Shown: in pieces, positions 7,754 through 17,093 of the stretch
Position numbering within the stretch: the stretch's first letter is position 1
Layout: the number at the start of each line of letters is the position of its first letter
DNA from: Nostoc sp. 'Lobaria pulmonaria (5183) cyanobiont'
Lineage (GTDB): Bacteria > Cyanobacteriota > Cyanobacteriia > Cyanobacteriales > Nostocaceae
Reading direction: 5' to 3'
Assembly (NCBI RefSeq): GCF_002949795.1
Contig: NZ_CP026692.1
Span: forward strand, 6,122,545 to 6,186,544
Length of the DNA stretch: 64,000 nt
Notes under the pieces: model-generated
What the model was told of the DNA's origin: nothing
Database searches by the model: none
What the model saw: only the letters and a program-made list of their open reading frames with translations
Position numbers and translations under genes: made by a program

Positions 7754-9373
7754 ATGTTACGACTAACAGAAGTAAAGCTCCCGCTTGATCATCCTGAAGA
7801 TGAGATCAAGACTGCCATCATCAAAAAGCTGCAAATCACGGACGAAGATTTGATCAGCTATTCCATCTTCAAGCGTAGCTATGATGCCCGTAAGAAAGGA
7901 GAGATTAACCTTGTTTATATTCTGGATGTAGAAACGACTCAGGAAACTCATCTACTCAAGCGCCTGAAAAAAGATCCCCATGTGATTGCCACGCCAGACA
8001 TGAGTTATCGCCCAGTAGCACAAGCTAGCAGCAATTTGGCGATTCGCCCCATCGTGATTGGTACTGGGCCTTGTGGATTGTTTGCGGGTTTGATGCTCGC
8101 ACAAATGGGCTTTTGTCCCATCATTTTAGAACGTGGCAAACAAGTCCGCGATCGCACCGTTGATACCTTTAACTTTTGGAAGAAAAAATCAGACTTCAAC
8201 CCAGAATCCAATGTCCAGTTTGGCGAAGGTGGTGCGGGTACATTCTCCGATGGCAAACTCTACAGTCAGGTCAAAGATCCTCAGCATTATGGGCGCAAGG
8301 TGCTAACCGAACTCGTGAATGCGGGAGCCTCACCGGAAATTCTCTATATCAACAAACCGCATATCGGCACTTTCAAACTGGTCGGAATCGTCCAAAGTAT
8401 GCGTGCTAAAATCGAATCCCTCGGCGGTGAAATTCGCTTTCAAAGTCGGGTGGAAGATATCAACATCGAAAATGGACAGGTGCGGGGAGTCACCCTCGCT
8501 AATGGGGAATATATCGCCAGCGATCATGTGGTTCTGGCGGTGGGACACAGCGCCCGTGATACCTTCCAAATGCTATTTAATCGCGGGGTTTACATCGAGG
8601 CTAAACCATTTTCCATCGGCTTTCGGGTTGAACATCCCCAGTCTCTCATCGACCAATGTCGTTTCGGCGCTCAGGCTGGTCATAAGCTTTTAGGTGCTGC
8701 CGATTATAAACTAGTTCACCACTGCCAAAATGGTCGTTCCGTCTATAGTTTCTGTATGTGTCCGGGAGGCTTGGTAGTCGCAGCCGCATCAGAGCCGGGG
8801 CGACTTGTTACCAATGGGATGAGCCAATACTCTCGCAATGAGCGCAATGCCAATAGTGCGATAGTTGTCGGCATCACCCCTGAAGATTATCCGGGCAATG
8901 CCTTGGCGGGAATTGACTTCCAACGGCGCTTGGAAGAACAGGCTTTTGAATTGGGCGGTGGAACTTATGAAGCGCCAGGGCAGTTGGTGGGAGACTTTCT
9001 CAACCATCGCCCCTCTACAGCATTGGGCACTGTTAAACCGTCTTATACACCTGGGGTACATTTGGGTGATTTGAGTCAGAGTTTACCAGATTATGCGATC
9101 GCCGCCATCCGTGAAGCCCTTCCCGCTTTTGATAAACAAATTAAAGGATTTGCAATGGACGATGCCGTATTGACTGGGGTAGAAACCCGCACCTCATCAC
9201 CGATTCGGATTAAGCGCCAAGAAGATTATCAAAGTTTAAATACAGTCGGTCTTTATCCGGGTGGGGAAGGCGCGGGATACGCAGGCGGAATCCTGTCGGC
9301 TGGTATCGATGGGATTAAGGTTGCGGAGGCGGTGGCTTTAAGTATTTTGAAGAATGGCGATCGTAAAATCTGA
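7754..9373 (+). CDS. FAD-dependent oxidoreductase (COG2509 type)
   Basis: 539 residues. Residues 1-90 form the N-terminal alpha/beta domain found in this family (LRLTEVKLPLDHPEDEIKTA). Around residue 96 is the dinucleotide-binding motif GTGPCGLFAG with the ERG acidic end (PIILERGKQVRDR). Further FAD contacts are GEGGAGTFSDGKL and the C-terminal GEGAGYAGGILSAG IDG segment. Family members are long uncharacterised flavoproteins; the substrate is unknown. It is cytoplasmic, with no signal peptide. The following gene starts about 25 bases downstream on the same strand but encodes an exported protein, so a functional link is doubtful. Confidence 0.9.
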   Translation: MLRLTEVKLPLDHPEDEIKTAIIKKLQITDEDLISYSIFKRSYDARKKGEINLVYILDVETTQETHLLKRLKKDPHVIATPDMSYRPVAQASSNLAIRPIVIGTGPCGLFAGLMLAQMGFCPIILERGKQVRDRTVDTFNFWKKKSDFNPESNVQFGEGGAGTFSDGKLYSQVKDPQHYGRKVLTELVNAGASPEILYINKPHIGTFKLVGIVQSMRAKIESLGGEIRFQSRVEDINIENGQVRGVTLANGEYIASDHVVLAVGHSARDTFQMLFNRGVYIEAKPFSIGFRVEHPQSLIDQCRFGAQAGHKLLGAADYKLVHHCQNGRSVYSFCMCPGGLVVAAASEPGRLVTNGMSQYSRNERNANSAIVVGITPEDYPGNALAGIDFQRRLEEQAFELGGGTYEAPGQLVGDFLNHRPSTALGTVKPSYTPGVHLGDLSQSLPDYAIAAIREALPAFDKQIKGFAMDDAVLTGVETRTSSPIRIKRQEDYQSLNTVGLYPGGEGAGYAGGILSAGIDGIKVAEAVALSILKNGDRKI

Positions 9374-9399
9374 AATAGTGAATGCATAGAATTAAAGTA

Positions 9400-10284
9400 A
9401 TGATGAACAAATTCAAATATTTTTCCATCTTATTTTTATCTATCGTTTTGATGGACGGAGCGACTATAAATATTTCTGCCCAGGCTGCTGGAAGTAAAGT
9501 TTTAGTAACGGCTCAAAACGAATCTCTTAACAAATCGGATATTGATAAAGTTATCGCTTTTTACGAATGGGCATTTTCAGCTAAATTCACTAGCGAACAG
9601 CGCAATCAATATCAGTCAATCAAATTAAATGAGTTTCGCAAAGACCCAGATGGAACCAGAAAAAGCATTGACAATTTAATTTCCAATTATACACAAGCTC
9701 TTGCTAAGAATGAAGAGGAACAAAGCCGGATTCGGCAGGCATTTAACGGAGAATATGTAGGGCAATTGCGAAATTTACCGAATGATGCAAAAGCTAAACT
9801 TTTGCTGTCTGTTTACGATAGCGCACACGCAGGCGAAACCGCTTCAAATAATGCTGATAATTCATCTGATAGCGTTGGAGAGATTTCGTCTATAGTTGGA
9901 AAATGGGTCTGGACGCATACCGGAAACAGTGCTGTAAGCACGAGTGGCGCATATATCGGATCAAACGGTTCGCGTTTCACTTATCAATTTATGCCGAACG
10001 GAACAGTCGAATTTACGGGAATAATGAACGTAATGAGCGGCAGCTGCAACCAGCAAATTTTCCAATCTCGAAAAGGAAAAGTCAGTCTGAGCGGCAGTAC
10101 GATGACAATTAATTGGTCTCCAACATCTTTCACTCGTGACTTTTCCTGCGATAGAGCGAATAACTACACAAAAACTTTGCCTGCCGAAAACGAAACTTAT
10201 CAGGTGAAATTCAAAACCGATTTAGGTCAGAAACAGCTTTGTCTGATAAGCAAGGACGAAACCTGTTTCAGCCCGACAAATTAG
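9400..10284 (+). CDS. secreted protein of unknown function
   Basis: About 294 residues from the first of two adjacent ATG codons; an ATG six codons earlier is also in frame. A signal peptide (FKYFSILFLSIVLMDGATIN, cleaved near AQA) is followed by a helical segment of about 110 residues. A C-terminal beta-rich domain begins at IVGKWVWTHTG and looks like a lipocalin or avidin-like barrel (strand pairs SRFTYQFMPNGTVEF, GKVSLSGSTMTINW) with Cys pairs. I cannot name a family. Base composition seems a little different from neighbours, but this was judged by eye only. Confidence 0.7.
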   Translation: MMNKFKYFSILFLSIVLMDGATINISAQAAGSKVLVTAQNESLNKSDIDKVIAFYEWAFSAKFTSEQRNQYQSIKLNEFRKDPDGTRKSIDNLISNYTQALAKNEEEQSRIRQAFNGEYVGQLRNLPNDAKAKLLLSVYDSAHAGETASNNADNSSDSVGEISSIVGKWVWTHTGNSAVSTSGAYIGSNGSRFTYQFMPNGTVEFTGIMNVMSGSCNQQIFQSRKGKVSLSGSTMTINWSPTSFTRDFSCDRANNYTKTLPAENETYQVKFKTDLGQKQLCLISKDETCFSPTN

Positions 10285-10343
10285 GCCAAATCACAAAGCC
10301 AGCTTTATTCGTTTACTCAAGTAACTAGTACCGCAAAGCGGAA

Positions 10344-10371
10344 GTCAAAAGTCAAAAGTCAAAAGTCAAAA
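10344..10371. repeat. heptamer tandem repeat (STRR), GTCAAAA x4
   Basis: Four exact copies of a 7-base unit, typical of the short tandemly repeated repetitive sequences of filamentous cyanobacteria. It lies in a non-coding stretch after the secreted protein gene. Confidence 0.9.
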
Positions 10372-10563
10372 AAATTGTATTCCAAGCTCTTGCGCCAATT
10401 GAAATGGTGAACCAGCGCTGTGGGAGGGTTTCCCTCCGCAGGCGACTGGTGAACCCGAAGGGTATGTTTATTTCCGCCGTGTTGTACTAGATTGTCAATT
10501 TCAAAAAGGCGATCGCCATACCTACGGTAAACTGTGAAGATCGCAAAGTCCAAGTAGTTGAGA

Positions 10564-10652
10564 GCGATCGCTTCCCCAAATAGGCGCAGTCAGGGCGTCT
10601 CACTGGCTGTCCCTAGCTTCTTCGAGCAACTTCTCTAAAAGGGACATATCAA
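10564..10652 (-). pseudogene. fragment duplicated from the RlmL-type methyltransferase gene
   Basis: About 89 bases match 12037-12125, inside the methyltransferase gene, at roughly 83 percent identity counted by eye. Read on the minus strand it gives MSLLEKLLEEARDSQ, then a stop, then APIWGSD, against the intact LSLLEKLLQEAKDSQLDTLP. The match stops abruptly at a HIP1 palindrome (GCGATCGC). Beyond that, 12 more bases match a different place (11347-11366). It is not functional. Confidence 0.75.
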
Positions 10653-10779
10653 TTCTAATATCAAGCCCCACCTAGATACTTTCGAGGTAGGGCTTTTGTT
10701 TTTATGTCTAGAGTCGATATAGAATCATGTATCAAGCGCGATGGCGTACACGCCCGCGTAGGCGATCGCAGTGCAGAAT

Positions 10780-11046
10780 TTATCCGATTGTTAAAGCTGG
10801 TTCTTTACAGAAGTTAAATAGGGCTGACTCAGTTTTTGATTCATCTTCAAATACAGCAGAAATGTACCATTCACAGGGCGAACCATTCGTATATTCAGCC
10901 CAAGCAATTGTTGCTGTTTCACCTGATGGAATCCCTGACTCACCCAAGTTAAATGAGGCCCACTCTTCATCATCGATAGATACCCACAACTCTGTAATTG
11001 CCAATTCAGTTTTATTGGTAACGGTAAAGGTGAATTGGTCTGACAT
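10780..11046 (-). CDS. small beta-rich hypothetical protein
   Basis: 88 residues, ATG preceded by CAAGGGT. The sequence FTFTVTNKTELAITELWVSI, then GIPSGETATIAW and CEWYISAVFEDES, suggests a single beta-sandwich domain with two Cys residues and an acidic surface. It resembles small proteins I have seen in other Nostoc genomes, but these have no assigned function. No signal peptide. It lies alone, surrounded by repeat debris. Confidence 0.6.
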   Translation of the reverse strand: MSDQFTFTVTNKTELAITELWVSIDDEEWASFNLGESGIPSGETATIAWAEYTNGSPCEWYISAVFEDESKTESALFNFCKEPALTIG

Positions 11047-11423
11047 AAATACCCTTGCCTTTTAACGATAAATAAATTGCAGATTGTCAGTCACTGATTA
11101 TACTGTCACTTGTTTCAACAGTTGTCATACTAACTGCCAGAATATAGACCTACACATAGTTTCAAGTTTGTTTGACTTAATTTAAATTTATTAAAGAGGA
11201 TTGAAAATATCACCGATTCAGATTGAGTCTATCGAGATAGCCAATGCCATGCAACAGCAGATTTAGGTCGCGGTTCTCACAAGCTCCGACAATACAGCAC
11301 ATCCCCAGTGTCACAAAATTTTCAGGCAATGTATTTTTTACTGAGCAAAAGTAGTTGAGAGCGATCGCCTCAAACATACTACAAATCGGAAATCGCAAAA
11401 TCTGATCGATTCTGTCTTAATAC

Positions 11424-11694
11424 AGTTTTGCGTAAAAGCGTAGCATTTTTAATGTAGGGGGATGCATTAGCATTGCAGAGGGACGCATTGGCATTGCAGA
11501 GGGATGCATTAGCATTGCAGAGGGACGCATTGGCATTGTATCGGGATGCATTGGCATTGCAGAGGGACGCATTGACATTGTATCGGGATGCATTGGCATT
11601 GCAGGGGGAGGCATTAACATTGTATTGGGATGCATTGGCATTGCAAAGTATTGCCAAATTTAATTCGCTACGAATTAATGAAATGCTGTACTTA
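11424..11694. repeat. 21-bp-unit repeat element, copy A
   Basis: The left end AGTTTTGCGTAAAAGCG is followed by about eight and a half 21-base units (11464-11648, unit GCATTGGCATTGCAGAGGGAC with variants). The right end contains TATTGCCAAATTTAATTCGC, ACGAATTAATGAAATGC and TGTACTTA. The same ends frame different unit arrays at 26390-26636 and 41332-41560. The last three bases (11692-11694) are the stop codon of the methyltransferase gene on the minus strand. The array is open in several frames only because 21 is a multiple of three and no unit holds a stop, so I do not call it a gene. Confidence 0.85.
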
Positions 11695-12816
11695 GTACAG
11701 TTCATATTTCATTAACTGACAGGGCAGCGTTCCGTTGTACACTGCAATCCGTTGGGATGATTTTAGTCCAATCGATTGAGACAGTTCCTTGTTGCCACTC
11801 AGGACAAATGCAGTCCAGCCTTTGAAGCGTTGTTTCAGCACATCACCTAAAAGTTTATAGAACGCCCCTAGATCGCTATCTCGCCCCAGCCGTTCGCCGT
11901 AAGGTGGATTGCAGAATAAAACCCCACTGTCTGCGGGGGCGACAACATCGGCAAGCTCCATTTGAGAAAACCATACATGGTTATCAACGCCGCAGTTTTG
12001 AGCATTGTTGATCGCTTGCTCGATTATATTTTCATCGCGATCGCTTCCCCAAATAGGCGCGGGCAGGGTATCCAGTTGGCTATCCTTAGCTTCTTGCAGC
12101 AGCTTTTCTAAAAGGGACAGATCAAAATCGAGCCAATTTTCAAATCCAAAGCAATCGCGAAATAGTCCTGGTGCGATGTTCAGTGCCTTTAAGCTAGCTT
12201 CTAAGGGTAAAGTGCCAGATCCACAGAGAGGATCGTAGAACATCTGGTCTGGTTGCCAACCCGAAAGTTGAATTAGGGCAGCAGCTAGAGATTCTTTGAG
12301 AGGGGCTGCTCCAACCGCAGGGCGGTAGCCTCTACGGTGCAGACTATTTCCAGAACTGTCGAGTTTGACGGTACAACTATCGCGTTCAATATGAACATTG
12401 ATCCGCACATCTGGGTCATGAAGCTCTACATTTGAACGTTCACCCAGATTTTCTTGCTGCTGGTCAACGATCGCATTTTTGATCTGGAGAGATGTAAAGT
12501 GGGTGTGGTTGAGGCGATCATTTTTGCCCGTGACATTCACCGCCAGCGTCATGTCTGGCGTGAGATAGTTTTGCCAATCGATAGTCTGGATACCGCGATA
12601 GAGATCCTTGGCATCAAGGCAAGGAAACTCATCGATATTCACCAAGATTCGGAACGGTAGCCTAGCCCAGAGGTTGACGCGATAAAGTAGGGTGCGATCG
12701 CCCTCAAAGGCTACACCGCAAAACCCCGGCTCCACGGAATGAGCACCCAGTTGCTCTAACTCCTGAGCGGCGAGGGTTTCTAATCCGCGAGCAACCGTTG
12801 CAAAATACTGATTCAT
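11692..12816 (-). CDS. THUMP-domain class I RNA methyltransferase (RlmL/YpsC type)
   Basis: 374 residues, close to the usual length of the stand-alone (non-fused) form. Residues 1-160 hold the ferredoxin-like and THUMP domains (MNQYFATVARGLETLAAQEL, then INVHIERDSCTVKLDSSG). The SAM-binding motif is DPLCGSGTLPLEAS near residue 200. The catalytic motif NPPYGERLG near residue 310 is typical of N2-guanine methyltransferases. E. coli RlmL makes m2G2445 in 23S rRNA; the exact target base here is inferred. The coding end coincides with repeat element copy A, which may have supplied the final codons. A broken fragment of the same gene lies 1 kb downstream. Confidence 0.88.
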   Translation of the reverse strand: MNQYFATVARGLETLAAQELEQLGAHSVEPGFCGVAFEGDRTLLYRVNLWARLPFRILVNIDEFPCLDAKDLYRGIQTIDWQNYLTPDMTLAVNVTGKNDRLNHTHFTSLQIKNAIVDQQQENLGERSNVELHDPDVRINVHIERDSCTVKLDSSGNSLHRRGYRPAVGAAPLKESLAAALIQLSGWQPDQMFYDPLCGSGTLPLEASLKALNIAPGLFRDCFGFENWLDFDLSLLEKLLQEAKDSQLDTLPAPIWGSDRDENIIEQAINNAQNCGVDNHVWFSQMELADVVAPADSGVLFCNPPYGERLGRDSDLGAFYKLLGDVLKQRFKGWTAFVLSGNKELSQSIGLKSSQRIAVYNGTLPCQLMKYELY

Positions 12817-12930
12817 CCTCTAATCCAAAGCATTATCTTCACTGCTCACCCATTAACGCACTTTAGCTTAACTCATATCTTGTGACATTCTCTCTCGTTA
12901 AGTCTGCGATTAGAACCTTAGTACGGTAGA

Positions 12931-13165
12931 GGCAGGAGGCAGAAGGCAGAAGGCAGGAGGTAAACCCCCTAAATTTCTTTATCGGTTTCGTTTCAATAAG
13001 GAGGCAGTAAATATTCGCTACGCACCTCGCAATACATATTTTATTCTTTCTTGTCTACGACATGCTACGCGAAAATAAATAAATTTACTTGCTCTAAAAG
13101 AAAGTTGCAGAGGGTAAAAAATATATTTTCTTCCTCCTGCCTCCTGCCCTCTGCCTCCTGCCTTT
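12931..13165. repeat. two inverted heptamer arrays (GGCAGGA/GGCAGAA)
   Basis: 12931-12960 is a run of GGCAGGA and GGCAGAA heptamers. 13133-13165 is the complementary run (CCTCCTGCCTCCTGCCCTCT). They could pair over a loop of about 170 bases. Apart from this, the 12817-13367 gap holds only AT-rich sequence and the promoter of the RTX gene. Confidence 0.75.
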
Positions 13166-13367
13166 CTTCGGTAACTCAGCACCACAAGCGCCAGACAAAC
13201 GAAATCAAGCCTGAGTAAGGACACAGCAAATATTTATTCAAAGAGATTATATTTTCTTCAGTTTAAGTACTATCTTAAATCAATTAACCCTGCTAATATC
13301 AAGCTGAAATACTACTCAGGCACTTTGCTATACAGCTCATGAAGAAAAATAGTCAGAGGGAAAAACT

Positions 13368-14765
13368 ATGAGTTTAGTATCTGATATTGTTCTGCTACAA
13401 GACTTAACATCGTCATCTGATGACAATTTAGTCCAGCTTAAAGCCGTACTTCCGGCGACGGTAAATCGCTTAACCAACCCGACGTTAGCAAGTATCTTTG
13501 GTGATGACCTGAAATTTGGTATTGCCTCTTTCAAGGATAAGCCACTCCCACCTTTTGGGGGTTACGCTGACTATGTATATCAAGCAGAAGTCGCTTTGAC
13601 AAATAATGTCACAACAGTTAAAGACAAAATCTTTAACTTTGAAGCTTTTGGTGGCAATGATGGGTCAGAATCACAATTAGACGCACTCTTGTATGCAGCT
13701 TTAGATAGTGGTGGCAGTCTTGGTTACAGAGTAGGTTCATTTCGTGTTGTTATAATAGCCACCAATAGTATTTATCACGTTGCTGGCGATCGGGCAGCAG
13801 TTAGTCCAAGTGATACTATTGCCAATAATGGAGATGGTATAGTTGATACTTATGAAGATTATCCAGAGATCGGACAAGTAAAAACTGCGCTAGAAGCAAA
13901 TAACATTATTCCAATTTTTCTAACTACGAGTGATGTTGCAGGTCATTACGAGACACTAGTTACCCAGCTTGGTCGAGGTAGTGTACTAACTCTTGGTTCT
14001 AAAAGTGAGAATTTTGCTGATGCCATAAAAGAGGCAGTTGCTCGAGCCAGAAATGTGATAAGTACTGATGTTGCTACCACAAATGGAGACGATACCTTTA
14101 GTAGGAGGGATTTTTCGCCTGGCGATAAGGTTATTTTTGCTGGGGATGGTGATGACAGTATTTCGCTTTCTGGTGTTATTGGTAATCATTACATTGATGG
14201 GGGGGCAGGTTCTGACATCCTTGTTGGTGGAGCTGGTGCAGACAGAATAGATGGGGGTAGTGATGACGACATCCTCAAGGGGAGCAACGGTGATGATATT
14301 CTCTTTGGCAGTAGTGGAAAAGATATTCTGATCGGGAACAAAGGCAACGATTACCTACAGGGAGATAGTGGGGATGACTTACTAGAAGGAGGCGCTGGTT
14401 TAGATAAGTTTGCATTTGCAACAGGATCGAAGTTTGATATTAGGGAACTCGGAGTTGATATTATTAGTGACTTCACTCCTAAGCAAGACAAGATCCAACT
14501 ATCTAAATCTACCTTTACCGCTCTAAGTAACTCAGTCTTCCCAACTAAATTAAATTCCGCAGACTTTGCCACAGTGACGAACGATACTTTGGCTGCAAGT
14601 AGTAGTGCGGCGATCGTTTATAATAGCGCAAATGGTAGTCTCTTTTATAACCCGAATGGTTCCGCGGATGATTTTGCTGAGATTAATTCCGGGGGTAAAT
14701 TTGCACAATTAGGTACTAACTCTTTTCCGACTCTAACTACCGCTAGTTTTGAGGTAGTTTTTTAA
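13368..14765 (+). CDS. secreted VWA-RTX calcium-binding protein
   Basis: 465 residues, ATG with GAGGG about 8 bases upstream. Residues 1-225 form a von Willebrand A/integrin-like domain. DIVLLQDLTSSSDDNL replaces the usual DxSxS metal site with DLTSS, and FRVVIIATNS is the core strand. Residues about 250-350 carry RTX nonapeptides (GGAGSDILVGGAGADRI, GDDILFGSSGKDILIG, GNDYLQGDSGDDLLEGGAG), which bind calcium outside the cell. The end (SFPTLTTASFEVVF) looks like a type I secretion tail, and there is no N-terminal signal peptide. No type I secretion genes are adjacent. Confidence 0.88.
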   Translation: MSLVSDIVLLQDLTSSSDDNLVQLKAVLPATVNRLTNPTLASIFGDDLKFGIASFKDKPLPPFGGYADYVYQAEVALTNNVTTVKDKIFNFEAFGGNDGSESQLDALLYAALDSGGSLGYRVGSFRVVIIATNSIYHVAGDRAAVSPSDTIANNGDGIVDTYEDYPEIGQVKTALEANNIIPIFLTTSDVAGHYETLVTQLGRGSVLTLGSKSENFADAIKEAVARARNVISTDVATTNGDDTFSRRDFSPGDKVIFAGDGDDSISLSGVIGNHYIDGGAGSDILVGGAGADRIDGGSDDDILKGSNGDDILFGSSGKDILIGNKGNDYLQGDSGDDLLEGGAGLDKFAFATGSKFDIRELGVDIISDFTPKQDKIQLSKSTFTALSNSVFPTKLNSADFATVTNDTLAASSSAAIVYNSANGSLFYNPNGSADDFAEINSGGKFAQLGTNSFPTLTTASFEVVF

Positions 14766-15013
14766 GGATGCAGTAGGAAGGAAGTAGAAATTCTTTGTGT
14801 CTGATTTTGAGTCCTGCATTTTGTAACTCATCTACCTGAAAACTGCTTTAACAAAAAAACAGGAGGCTGTTACCAGGGGCAAATTAAACGGTATAGTTTC
14901 AAGATGCCTCAAGTCCTTGTTCAGCGCTCTGCTTACCTCAATGGATTACTGTCTGCTTGAGCCATCTTAAAAAGTGAGATCCTCCCAGACAAACGAATTG
15001 AACTGAGATTAAT

Positions 15014-15901
15014 CTATATTTTTCTAAAATCAATCATTGTCTGACGATAAGCATCTGGCAAACCTGTATCAAAACACTTGCCTTTAACAACATATCCTGT
15101 CATTCCCTCTTCCTGACGCAATCTTTCCAGACAAGATGTTAACTGAAATTCCCCTCGTTCTCGAAAATTTTGCTTAATATGTTCTGCGAGAAAGTCAAAA
15201 ATTTTCGGCGTTAGTAAATATAAGCCAAATATACCTAAAAAATCATTTTCTAACATTCCCTCTACACGTAAATGCTGTTGTGCATACTCAATAGTCGGTT
15301 TTTCATAGAGTTGTGTAACTGACAAAATCGAGTTTAACTCTTGCCAAACTCCTGTTATACACCCAGCTTTATGAATAATTTCTGCTGGCATTGTAGTTAA
15401 GCCAACAATGTTTTGATTAAGTTGTTCGTAAACATCTAAAACTTGATGCGCACAAGATTTTTCAATATCAGATGCATAAATATGGTCGCCCAACATCAGC
15501 AAAAACGGCTCATTTTGTACCCAATCCTTGGCACAAAATACCGCATGACCATAGCCTAATTGTTCCTCTTGTAACAAAATGGTAATTCTGCTACCTAATT
15601 CTTCCAAATATCGACTATATTCTTGATTTTCTGGTGAGAGTTTTTGTAAAAGCTCTTTTTTGGGTGGATTTTTCAATAAATCTGCAAATATTTCTTTGTC
15701 ATCCGGCTGCACCACGATCCCCACTTCTGCAATTCCAGCACCAATTGCCTCTTCAATAATTGCGAGAATCACAGGTTTTGCCCTACCATCTCGATCGATA
15801 ATCGGGAAAAGTTCTTTTTTGACAACTTTAGTAGCTGGAAACAAACGAGTACCGAAACCAGCTACCGGAATTACAGCTTTTCTAACTTTATTTTTTTGCA
15901 T
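15014..15901 (-). CDS. UTP-glucose-1-phosphate uridylyltransferase-type nucleotidyltransferase
   Basis: 295 residues starting at ATG (MQKNKVRKAVIPVAGFGTRL); a TTG nine codons earlier overlaps the upstream gene and is unlikely. The nucleotide-binding signature AGFGTRLFPATKVVKKELFP and the later KPVILAIIEEAIGAGI, FLLMLGDHIY and LEKPTIEYA-like segment (YEKPTIEYA) match GalU/GtaB enzymes, which make UDP-glucose for polysaccharide and glycolipid synthesis. It begins 10 bases after the stop of hemW on the same strand, so the two are probably co-transcribed. Other sugar-phosphate nucleotidyltransferases remain possible. Confidence 0.85.
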   Translation of the reverse strand: MQKNKVRKAVIPVAGFGTRLFPATKVVKKELFPIIDRDGRAKPVILAIIEEAIGAGIAEVGIVVQPDDKEIFADLLKNPPKKELLQKLSPENQEYSRYLEELGSRITILLQEEQLGYGHAVFCAKDWVQNEPFLLMLGDHIYASDIEKSCAHQVLDVYEQLNQNIVGLTTMPAEIIHKAGCITGVWQELNSILSVTQLYEKPTIEYAQQHLRVEGMLENDFLGIFGLYLLTPKIFDFLAEHIKQNFRERGEFQLTSCLERLRQEEGMTGYVVKGKCFDTGLPDAYRQTMIDFRKI

Positions 15902-15911
15902 AAGCAGTTCG

Positions 15912-17093
15912 TCACCCCAACTTCTCAAACAACTCCGCTAACACTACATTAGAAAACAAAAACCCTTGGGGATCGATCAAACGCAACCTTCCCTCTGCAA
16001 TTTCCACCCAACCTTTCTCAAAATACCCTTGCAAACACCGACAAATCTCCTCCACCTTCTCTTCCCCAAACGCCTCTACCAACGCCGCCAAACTCAAACC
16101 CTCTGCCAAACGCAACCCCAACATTAACGTTTCTAACAATACCTCCTTTGGGGGAGTCACATCACAATCAATTACACCGCCAGCTTGTACCCATTGGTAA
16201 TACTCCTTAGTTTTGCGCGGACGAGTGAAGCGTTTCCCCTCAACATAACTCGCCGCACCCATACCAAAGCCATAATAAGGGCGGTTTTCCCAATACACTC
16301 GATTATGCCGACACTGATGACCAGGTTGAGCATAATTAGAAATTTCATAATGCTCATAACCTGCACTAGTTAAAACCTGCTGACCCATCTGGTACATTTT
16401 GACTGTGGCTTCATCTGTCGGCATTGGAGTATCGCCAGGTTTGTAGTAACGACCAAAGGCTGTACCTGGTTCGATGGTAAGATCGTAAATGGAAATGTGA
16501 GTGGGTGCGATCGCCACTGCTTTTTCTAGAGAATCCTGCCATTGATCTAAAGACTGATGCGGCAATCCAGAAATTAAGTCTAAGCTAAATACGGGAATCT
16601 TGACTTGGTGGATTAGTTCCACTGCTGCAAAAATATCTTCAACTGAGTGCGATCGCCCCGCCCTTTGCAATAATTCTGCTTGAAAGGCTTGTACACCCAG
16701 ACTTATCCGGTTCACGCCTGCACTGCCATAGCCTGCTATATGGGCTAAATCAAAGGTAGCTGGGTCAATTTCCATAGAAATCTCTGCCCCAGACGCAATC
16801 CCAAAATGCTTCTGTAGCTCTGTGATTATCCGTTGTAACTGCTCTATTGATAGCAGTGAAGGAGTACCACCACCGAAGAAAATTGTCTTTAGGGGTTGAT
16901 CAAATGCTGGTGTAATGGCAATTTCTTGACATAGCACCTCAACATATTGGGAGATAGTACCAGATGTTTCACCCCGCAAGCGATCGCCAACAACAGACAC
17001 CGGGAAATCACAATAAAAGCACCGCCGTCTGCAAAAGGGAATATGCACATAAGCAGAACTCGCAATTCCAGAAATACTAAATTTTTTACTCAT
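15912..17093 (-). CDS. hemW: radical SAM heme chaperone HemW (coproporphyrinogen oxidase-like)
   Basis: 393 residues, normal for the family. The iron-sulfur/SAM motif CRRRCFYCDF (CxxxCxxC) is near residue 21, after the typical YVHIPFC. IFFGGGTPSLL follows near residue 75 and HYEISNYAQPGHQCRHNR near 235; the C-terminal HemN-type domain is present. HemW was long mistaken for oxygen-independent coproporphyrinogen oxidase; it binds heme and hands it to target proteins. Since HemW lacks the extra Cys of HemN, and this one has the HemW pattern, the chaperone call is preferred. It is upstream of, and probably in one transcript with, the nucleotidyltransferase gene. Confidence 0.85.
   Translation of the reverse strand: MSKKFSISGIASSAYVHIPFCRRRCFYCDFPVSVVGDRLRGETSGTISQYVEVLCQEIAITPAFDQPLKTIFFGGGTPSLLSIEQLQRIITELQKHFGIASGAEISMEIDPATFDLAHIAGYGSAGVNRISLGVQAFQAELLQRAGRSHSVEDIFAAVELIHQVKIPVFSLDLISGLPHQSLDQWQDSLEKAVAIAPTHISIYDLTIEPGTAFGRYYKPGDTPMPTDEATVKMYQMGQQVLTSAGYEHYEISNYAQPGHQCRHNRVYWENRPYYGFGMGAASYVEGKRFTRPRKTKEYYQWVQAGGVIDCDVTPPKEVLLETLMLGLRLAEGLSLAALVEAFGEEKVEEICRCLQGYFEKGWVEIAEGRLRLIDPQGFLFSNVVLAELFEKLG

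Noticed and set aside
11210-11398. 62-codon minus-strand frame (EAIALNYFCSVKNTLPENF)
   Set aside because: No start signal or family match; part of the degraded sequence around the methyltransferase fragment.
11379-11715. Open frames on both strands across repeat copy A (Asn/Ala/Ser/Cys-rich or Met/Pro-rich heptad proteins)
   Set aside because: They arise from the 21-base unit, which contains no stop in several frames. They lack start signals and also occur in copies B and C in unrelated frames.
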